DNA of 64,000 nt from Palsa-504 sp963739615 (lineage in GTDB: Bacteria; Actinomycetota; Actinomycetes; Streptosporangiales; Streptosporangiaceae). The stretch covers positions 266,769 through 330,768 of the forward strand of contig CAVUBD010000027.1 of the NCBI GenBank assembly GCA_963739615.1. Reading direction: 5' to 3'. The notes below the pieces were generated by a model. That model was not told the origin of the DNA. It worked only from the letters and a program-made list of their open reading frames with translations, and made no database searches. Position 1 is the first letter of the stretch. Every line of letters starts with the position of its first letter. Shown here piece after piece: positions 58,074 through 64,000 of this stretch. The position numbers were made by a program, and so were the translations under genes.

Positions 58074-60200
58074 ATGCTCGCCGGGGTGTTCCGGGTGGAG
58101 GTGGTGGCGTCCCCGGCGGGGGAGGCGTCGGCGGCGGTGGAGCTGGATGCTGATGCGCTGCTGGCGCGGCGGGGGCTGCTGCAGCAGGCGGTGCTGGCCT
58201 CGGCGGTGCCCAGCCGCCGGGTGCTGCCGGAGACTGAGCAGCCGGTCCGCGCGGTGGGCGAGGTGCTGTTCGCCGGGCTGCTGGGGGCCGGGGAGGTGGC
58301 CGGGCGGTACCGGGCCGCCGCGGCGGTGGCCGCTGAGCGGGGTGAGGGGTTGCGGGTGGTGCTGCGGATCGATGACCCGGTGCTGGCGGGGCTGCCGTGG
58401 GAGGCGATGTATGACCAGGCGGCGGGGGCGTACGTGTGCCGGCAGGACCAGCTGGTCCGGCACGTCCCGGTCGCCTCAGCGCCGGCGCCGCTGCGGGTCA
58501 AGCCGCCGCTGCGGATCCTGGGCGTGGTCTCCTCCCCCCGCGGCCTGCCCGCCCTCGACGTGGACAAGGAACAAGACCAGCTGGCCCGGGCGCTGGCCCG
58601 GCCGGCCGGGCTGGACCTGGCCGAGCTGCACTGGGCTCCCAGTGCGACGTGGGCGGACCTGCAGGACCTGCTGCTGGACCGGGAGTGGCACGTGCTGCAC
58701 TTCATCGGGCACGGCGACTTCGACCCCGAGCGGGACGAGGGGGTGCTGGCGCTGACCCGGGAGGACGGCCGCGCGGACCTGGTGGCCGCGCACCGGCTGG
58801 TCGACCTGCTGCGCCAGGCCCGGCCGATGCCGCGCCTGGTGGTGCTGAACTCCTGCTCGGGAGCGGCGGCCGGGGCCAGTGACCTGTTCTCCGGCACCGC
58901 CGCGGCCCTGGTCCGCGGCGGGATCAGCGCGGTGGCCGCGATGCAGTACGAGATCTCCGACCCCGCCGCGGTGGCGTTCGCCCGCGGCTTTTACGCCGCG
59001 ATCGCCCGCGGCCGCGGCGTCGATGATGCGGTCTCCAGCGGCCGGGTGGCGATCCTGGGGACTGGCGACCGCACCCTGGAATGGGTCACCCCGGTGCTGT
59101 ACCTGCGCGGGCACGACACCCGGCTGTTCACCCTCCCGGCCGCCGTCGGCGACGCCGAGGACACTGGCCGCGAGGGCACCGGCAGCAGCCGCGGCGGCCA
59201 GCCCGGCGGCACCGTCAGCCTCGGCGCGGCAGGCCGCGGCCCGCACCGCGACAGCCCCGCTGACCGGGCGGGCGCACGGGCACCGCAGCCCACCTGCTTC
59301 GGTCCTGCCATCACGCCCGGCCCGCACCCTGACCGGCCACACCGACTGGGTCTACGGGGTGGCGTTCAGCCCGGACGGGCGGCTGCTCGCCACCACCAGC
59401 GGCGACAAGACCGCGCGGGTGTGGGACCCGGCCACCGGCCGCTGCCTGCGCACCCTGACCGGCCACACCAGCGGGGTCTACGGGGTGGCGTTCAGCCCGG
59501 ACGGCCGGCTGCTCGCCACCGCCAGCAGCGACGAGACCGCGCGGGTGTGGGACCCGGCCACCGGCCGCTGCCTGCGCACCCTGACCGGCCAGCCGGCGGG
59601 TCTCGGGGTGGCGTTCAGCCCGGACGGGCGGCTGCTCGCCACCGCCAGCGGCGACGAGACGGCGCGGCTGTGGGACCCGGCCACCGGCGAGCACCTGCGC
59701 ACCCTGACCGGCCACACCAGCTCGGTCCGCGGGGTGGCGTTCAGCCCGGACGGGCGGCTGCTCGCCACCGCCAGCGCCGACAAGACCGCGCGGCTGTGGG
59801 ACCCGGCCACCGGCGAGCACCTGCGCACCCTGACCGGCCACACCGACTCGGTCCGCGGGGTGGCGTTCAGCCCGGACGGGCGGCTGCTCGCCACCGCCAG
59901 CAGCGACGAGACCGCGCGGCTGTGGGACCCGGCCACCGGCGAGCACCTGCGCACCCTGACCGGCCACACCGATCGGTCCGCGGGGTGGCGTTCAGCCCGG
60001 ACGGGCGGCTGCTCGCCACCGCCAGCGCCGACAAGACGGCGCGGGTGTGGGACCCGGCCACCGGCCGCTGCCTGCGCACCCTGACCGGCCACACCGGTTG
60101 GGTCCGCCGCGCCGGCTGGGTCCGCGGGGTGGCGTTCAGCCCGGACGGGCGGCTGCTCGCCACCGCCAGCGCCGACAAAACGGCGCGGGTGTGGGGCTGA
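58074..60200 (+). pseudogene. CHAT-WD40 protein with two frameshifts
   Basis: The N-terminal 370 residues form a CHAT (caspase-like) domain with the His-Cys dyad His213 (HFIGHGDFD) and Cys261 (VVLNSCSGA). Seven near-identical WD40 repeats follow (units start at 59326, 59452, 59578, 59701, 59827, 59953, 60078). Repeats 1-5 are in a different frame from the CHAT domain, so a shift lies between about 59150 and 59320. A one-base deletion in repeat 6 (near 59972) restores the original frame. With both corrected it would be about 700 residues. CHAT-WD40 proteins are implicated in protease signalling and immunity. The breaks may be real or sequencing errors. Confidence 0.7.
59326..60197 (+). repeat. 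seven tandem WD40-coding repeats
   Basis: Units of 126 bp (one of 123 and one of 125) with very high DNA identity; each codes for a block like GVAFSPDGRLLATAS followed by TARVWDPATG. High identity suggests recent expansion or homogenisation. Confidence 0.9.
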
Positions 60201-60286
60201 CCTGGCGTCCGCAGGGTGTGGGGAATCGAGCGTTACCCCGACACCGCCGCCCGGCGCCGCGCCGCGCCGCGCCCCGCAGGTCACGA

Positions 60287-61119
60287 TGTCGGGAAACCAT
60301 GTCGGGAAAACTATGCCGCCTGACCAGGCTGGCATCACCGTTTACGCTACAGTCAGGGGCATGGCAGCGGCCCGGCTCCTCACCCCGGCGTGATGGCGAA
60401 GATCGGGTACGCGCGGGTGTCCACCCGCGGCCAGAACGACGACAGCCAGGCCGATGACCTGACCGCCTACGGGTGCGAGAAGATCTTCACCGACACCGCC
60501 TCCGGCAAGCACGCCGCCCGCCCCGAGCTCGACAAAGCACTCGCCTACCTGCGCGCCGGCGACGTCTTCGTCATCACCCGGCTGTCCCGCGCATGCGGTC
60601 CCTGAAGCACCTGCTCACCCTCGCCGACGAGCTGCGCGACCGCGGCGCCTGCCGTCGCCCGAAGCAGCAGATCGACACCACCACCCCGCAGGGACGGCTG
60701 GTGTTCCATCTCCTCGGCGCGATCGATGAGTTCCAGCGGGAGCTGATCGTCGAGGGCACCCGCGAGGGCCTGGCCGCGGCCCGGGCCCGCGGCCGCACCG
60801 GGGGGCGCAAGCCCAAGCTGAACGCCCGGCAGGCCGCCACCGTCCGCCGCATGTACGCCGCCACCGGCCCGGACGGCAAGCGGCAGCACGCCGTCGCCGA
60901 GATCGCCGAGGCCGTCGGCGTCCACCGCACCACCGTCTATGACTACCTCAACAAGGAGCGCTGACATGACCGCCGACCTGCAGGACCCGCCTCCGCACGC
61001 CGGGCAGGTCGTCCGCCGCGTGCTGCTCCGCCGGAACATCGTCATCGACGCGGAGACCGCGCAGCTCGTCGCCGCCGCGGTCCAGGCAGCACTGCAAGCC
61101 GATGCACCCTCGAGGACGG
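60287..61119 (+). mobile_element. serine-recombinase module, copy 2 (degenerate)
   Basis: Homologous to 19569-20521, same orientation. It keeps the TGTCGGGAA repeats (60287, 60300), TACAGT before a short leader frame (60361-60393), the recombinase and the small gene. The recombinase is frameshifted and the small gene is cut by IS1182 at 61120; its 3' piece reappears after 63195. Confidence 0.65.
60393..60964 (+). pseudogene. serine recombinase, frameshifted
   Basis: Same protein as at 19744: MAKIGYARVSTRGQNDDSQ with the catalytic serine, then a one-base deletion at about 60594 (GCGCATG where copy 1 has GCGCGATG). The frame resumes as MRSLKHLLTLADELRDRG and ends with the same helix-turn-helix. 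The segment ACRRPKQQIDTT differs from GLVVLRQHIDTT of copy 1, a local rearrangement. It cannot make an intact enzyme unless corrected by frameshifting. Confidence 0.8.
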
Positions 61120-61136
61120 CACTGAATAACTCGTGA
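60966..61136 (+). pseudogene. recombinase-associated small gene, cut by IS1182
   Basis: Copy of the 66-residue gene at 20321 (HAGQVVRRVLLRRNIVIDAE identical). At 61120 the IS1182 terminal repeat starts and the frame ends within it. The original 3' coding sequence (RRGPPVPAADCEPC) lies at about 63205-63250, beyond the IS. Confidence 0.7.
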
Positions 61137-63195
61137 CTACGTTGGCGTTCTGCTGGCAGGGTGTTCGATCCTCTGCGATGATCTTCTCATGCAGGGCATT
61201 TCACGGGCTGAGCGTGATCTTTGGGATGCCGGCGAGGTCACCGGGCACCTGGTGGCGCCAGGCAGCGTGTTCGCGTTCCTGGCGGAGCACCGCACCGAGC
61301 TGTTCCCGGGCAGCTTCATCGCGGAACTGTTCCCGTCCCGGACGGGCCGGCCGTTGCTTCCGGCGGACCTGGTGGGCTCGGTGCTGGTGCTCAAGGAGCT
61401 GTATGACCTGTCCGATACCCAGACCGCTGACGCGCTGAAGTATGACCTGCGGTGGAAGGTGGCCTGCGGCCGGTCGCTGCTGGCGATGAGCTTTGACCCG
61501 TCCGTCCTGGTGTACTGGCGCAAGTGGATCGCCGCCTCTGACCGTCCGGACCGGGTGTTTGACGCGGTCGCGGAGCTCATCGCGCAGACCGGGATCTTGC
61601 GGGGCCGGCGGAAGCGGTGCGTGGACTCGACGGTGTTCGATGACGCGGTTGCCACCCAGGACACCGTCACCCAGCTGGTGGCGGCGATCCGGAAGGTGGC
61701 CCGGGTGGTGCCCGGCGCGGGCGAGGTGATCAGCCGGGTCTGCAAGCTGGACTACGGCAAGCCGGGCAAGCCTGACATTGACTGGGACGACCGGGCCGCG
61801 AAGGAGGCACTGGTCAGTGACCTGGTCAACGATGCGCTGGCGGTGCTGGCGGAGCTGGCCGGGGACGGCTCGCCGGAGCGGGACGCCGTTGCGGCGGACG
61901 CGCTGGGGCTGCTGGCGCTGGGGCCGGGCAGGACGTGGAGCCCGCCGATGGCTCCGACGGGACGGACGGGCGGTGGCGGATCGCCCGGAAGGTCGCCCCG
62001 GACCGGGTGATCTCCACGGTGGATACCCAGGCGCGGCATACCCGCAAATCGAAGTCGAAGCTGCGGGACGGGTTCCGCGGGCATGTGGCGGCCGAGCCGG
62101 AGACCGGGCTGATCACTGACTGCGAGATGACGATGGCCGCCGGGGACGGCAGCACCGATGCGGAGAACGGGGTGAAGATGGCCGCCCGCGACCGGTCCGG
62201 CGGCGGCCCGGCGGCCCGGGACCAGCCGGCGGCACTGCGCAGACTGCGCCCGCGGACTGCGGTGATCCCGCCGGGCCTGCTGCGGCTGAGGGCCAGGCGG
62301 CCAGGCTGGCGGAGCCCGGGCACCGGCACGCCAGGCAACGCCGGCCCAGAGACGCTGCTGGCCAGACGGCCGGTACCGCTGACCCGCGGCACGCGCAGGC
62401 ACCCGCCGCGCCCGGCGATGCCCGGGCCGGCGCGGATCCGCAGGACACGAGCGAGCAGGAGCAGCCGCTACCGGGCCCGGCAGCCAGGCGCTGGAGATCT
62501 ACGGCGACTCGGCCTACGGCAGCGGGGAGGCCCGCGCCGCCTACCGCGACGCCGGGACGGCACCGTCATCAAGCCCAAGCCGGTGCAGCCGCTCGTCCCG
62601 GGCGGGTTCACCGTGGATGATTTCACCGTCAGCGAGGACGACGGCACCGTGACCTGCCCGGCCGGGGTCACCCGGCCGATGAGCCCGGCCCGCACCGTGA
62701 CCTTCGGCGCCGCCTGCGCCGGCTGCCCGCTGCGCAGCAAGTGCACCACCGCCAAAGACGGCCGGTCCATGACCATCCACCCGCACGAGCAGCTGCTGCG
62801 CGAAGCCCGCGCCCAGGCCCGCACCCCCGAATTCAGGCAGGCCTACCCCACCCGGTCAGCGATCGAGCGGATCATCCCTGGACCGCCACCCAGAACGGGC
62901 GGCGGGTAAGGCTCCGCTACCTTGGCACCGCCAGGAATGACGCCTGGCTGCACAACCGGTGCGCCGCGATCAACCTGCGCACCCTGCTGCGGCACGGGCT
63001 GACCCGCCGCAACGGCGCCTGGGTTCTGGCCTGACCCCTGAACGGCACCGCCAGGCGCTTCCCGGGCTCGCATAGGCCCTTCCCGGGCGCCACCGGGCCG
63101 GTGACCGGGCCCAGCCGGAAGCCAGGACACCACCGGTCAACCAGAGACGACAGGGGTATCACCCTGACAGATCCCGTGATCGGCGTTGTTCAGTG
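61120..63195 (+). mobile_element. IS1182-family element
   Basis: Ends marked by CACTGAA (61120-61126) and TTCAGTG (63189-63195), the next few bases also being similar (TAAC/CAAC). Length is about 2.08 kb. It interrupts the small recombinase-associated gene, which continues on the other side. A target duplication is not evident. Confidence 0.65.
61189..63034 (+). pseudogene. IS1182-family transposase, several frameshifts
   Basis: The N-terminal part (AGSVFAFLAEHRTELFP minus minor variation; LVLKELYDLSDTQTADALKY) runs from ATG 61189 to about 61930. It continues in a second frame (VISTVDTQARHTRKSKSKLR; GHVAAEPETGLITDCEMT), has a scrambled middle (62200-62500), then CPLRSKCTTAKDG, and ends in a third frame (RLRYLGTARNDAWLHNRCAA). 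At least three shifts make it inactive. Confidence 0.75.
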
Positions 63196-63260
63196 GCGTC
63201 CTAGGCCGCCGCGGCGGGGCCCGCCTGTTCCCGCCGCCGACTGCGAGCCGTGTTCGAATG

Positions 63261-63594
63261 GCACCGGCTATCCGCCCGTGTGCCTGCAGTTGCCCGATAA
63301 CCGGAACCAGGCCGCGTCGGCGCGGCGGCATTCGCGCAGGTGCCATCCCGCCATGGTGGGCGATGTTGCCCGAAAACGTCAGTTGGGGGCTTCCACTTTG
63401 GCGGAGTTGGCACCCGCAGGCCTAAGATGCTGGGATCGAGCAAGGCCCGGCCCCCAGGATCTCGCGGCGACTCCGGTCAGAAGAAACCCCTGACGTCAGT
63501 TATCACGCAACAACCCGGGTGCCTGCGACGGAACCGATCGCGGAACGTGACTGCGCGCTAGTTCCGGCTGCGCCTGATCCGCCGTTCGGCGCGG
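63261..63594. other. 334-bp stretch without a recognisable gene
   Basis: Open frames are short and show no domain or ribosome site. It may include the far end of the recombinase module and the intergenic region of the hydrolase gene. Confidence 0.35.
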
Positions 63595-64000
63595 TTACGG
63601 GGTCTGGGCCGGTTCTGCCCTCACCCGCGCATAACGCGCTGGCCCCCTGGGCGGCGGCTGCCTGTTCGCGGGCGTCGCGGAGCGCGGCGGCGGCGGTCTC
63701 GGCGGCCTGCTCGGCGGCGCGGCGGCCTGCAGCGCCTCGGCGAGGCGTCCGCCTCGGCGGCGGCGGGCGGCGGCGCGTGGCGGGTGACCTGGCGCGGGCG
63801 CTGGGCTTCGGGACCAGGACCGGTCCGGTTGTCGAGCGCGCCGGGCATCGTGCGGCGGCGCGGCCAGGAAGCTGCTGATCAGGGGCGTGAGCAGGCTCGG
63901 GCGGGTCACCAGCTCGACGTGGCCGCCGTGGTAGACGTGCAGCGTGGCGTGGGGGATGCCCGCGGCCAGGATGCGGCCGTTGGCCACCGGGATGATCGGG
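63595..64000 (-). CDS. alpha/beta hydrolase, C-terminal part only
   Basis: The frame enters from the right edge and reads PIIPVANGRILAAGIPHATL then HVYHGGHVELVTRPSLLTPL, the region around the catalytic histidine of alpha/beta hydrolases (GGHVE). After about 50 residues it turns into a Pro/Arg-rich tail to a stop at 63595; that tail is unusual and may follow a frameshift. The nucleophile and most of the fold lie outside the window. Confidence 0.6.
   Translation of the reverse strand, partial: PIIPVANGRILAAGIPHATLHVYHGGHVELVTRPSLLTPLISSFLAAPPHDARRARQPDRSWSRSPAPAPGHPPRAAARRRRGGRLAEALQAAAPPSRPPRPPPPRSATPANRQPPPRGPARYARVRAEPAQTP

Noticed and set aside
57416..58897. 493-codon minus-strand frame
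   Set aside because: It is antisense to the CHAT domain and the IS4 scrap; the translation is low-complexity Ser/Arg/Pro.
59326..60197. Regular 126-bp repeats considered as a non-coding satellite
   Set aside because: Each unit translates as a WD40 blade in the expected strand.
59311..60338. Minus-strand frames across the WD40 region
   Set aside because: They are regular repeats of the antisense of the WD40 units, not genes.
1..64000. tRNA, rRNA or CRISPR loci
   Set aside because: None was recognised by eye; a covariance-model scan could not be run here.

Overview
High-GC actinobacterial chromosome segment (GC-rich third codon positions, GTG starts, intradiol protocatechuate branch, DrrA-type exporters, actinobacterial IS families). 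The genus cannot be named from the sequence; a soil actinomycete is an inference. The window contains one gene cut by each edge, two catabolic or housekeeping blocks, a zone of mobile-element wreckage, and a compact biosynthetic island that matches no pathway I recognise.

1-8.2 kb: SWIM zinc-finger protein and acyl-CoA ligase (minus), alpha/beta hydrolase, then a putrescine/GABA-type pair (FAD amine oxidase and class III aminotransferase). 6.3-12 kb: a near-complete protocatechuate to beta-ketoadipate pathway, pcaB-pcaC then pcaI-J-H-G-D, mostly with overlapping stops and starts. 12-19 kb: esterase, two paralogous lipoproteins with hairpin terminators, a Ni/Co permease under a cobalamin riboswitch, an internally deleted IS66-like remnant, and a gntR-gntK pair.

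19.2-33 kb is an insertion hot spot. It holds a 224-bp IS21-like MITE with a 5-bp target duplication, a serine-recombinase module (a second, broken copy lies at 60.3 kb in the same orientation), an AbiEii-like gene, a frameshifted secreted beta-propeller gene, an HTH gene bracketed by a perfect 53-bp inverted repeat, an IS1380 element next to a truncated integrase, an IS4 element inserted into an ISAzo13 element, and a second, decayed copy of the HTH gene with diverged flanking repeats.

34-57.4 kb is the island. Operon A (+, 34.1-45.4 kb) encodes a KAS III-like enzyme, an AurF-like diiron oxygenase, an ACP, a SerRS-like amino acid:carrier-protein ligase, a thioester-reductase-like SDR, a second diiron protein, a PPTase-ACP fusion, a fatty acyl-AMP ligase, an ABC exporter and a BtaA-like aminocarboxypropyl transferase. 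Operon B (-, 53.3-45.5 kb) encodes a radical SAM enzyme, a hydrolase-DegT aminotransferase fusion, LuxC-like and LuxE-like proteins, a PhyH dioxygenase and a WS/DGAT acyltransferase. Operon C (+, 53.6-57.4 kb) encodes an MDR dehydrogenase, a Gfo/Idh/MocA oxidoreductase, an ACP and a KAS II. The inferred logic is that an amino acid and a fatty acid are both loaded on carrier proteins, N-oxidised or desaturated, reductively released, aminated and esterified, giving an N-oxidised or amino lipid. Two perfect 16-bp palindromes (34042 and 53530) sit at the operon A start and in the B/C divergent gap.

57.5-64 kb: an IS4 transposase scrap, a CHAT-WD40 gene with two frameshifts, the second recombinase module interrupted by an IS1182 element, and the 3' part of an alpha/beta hydrolase gene that runs off the right edge.
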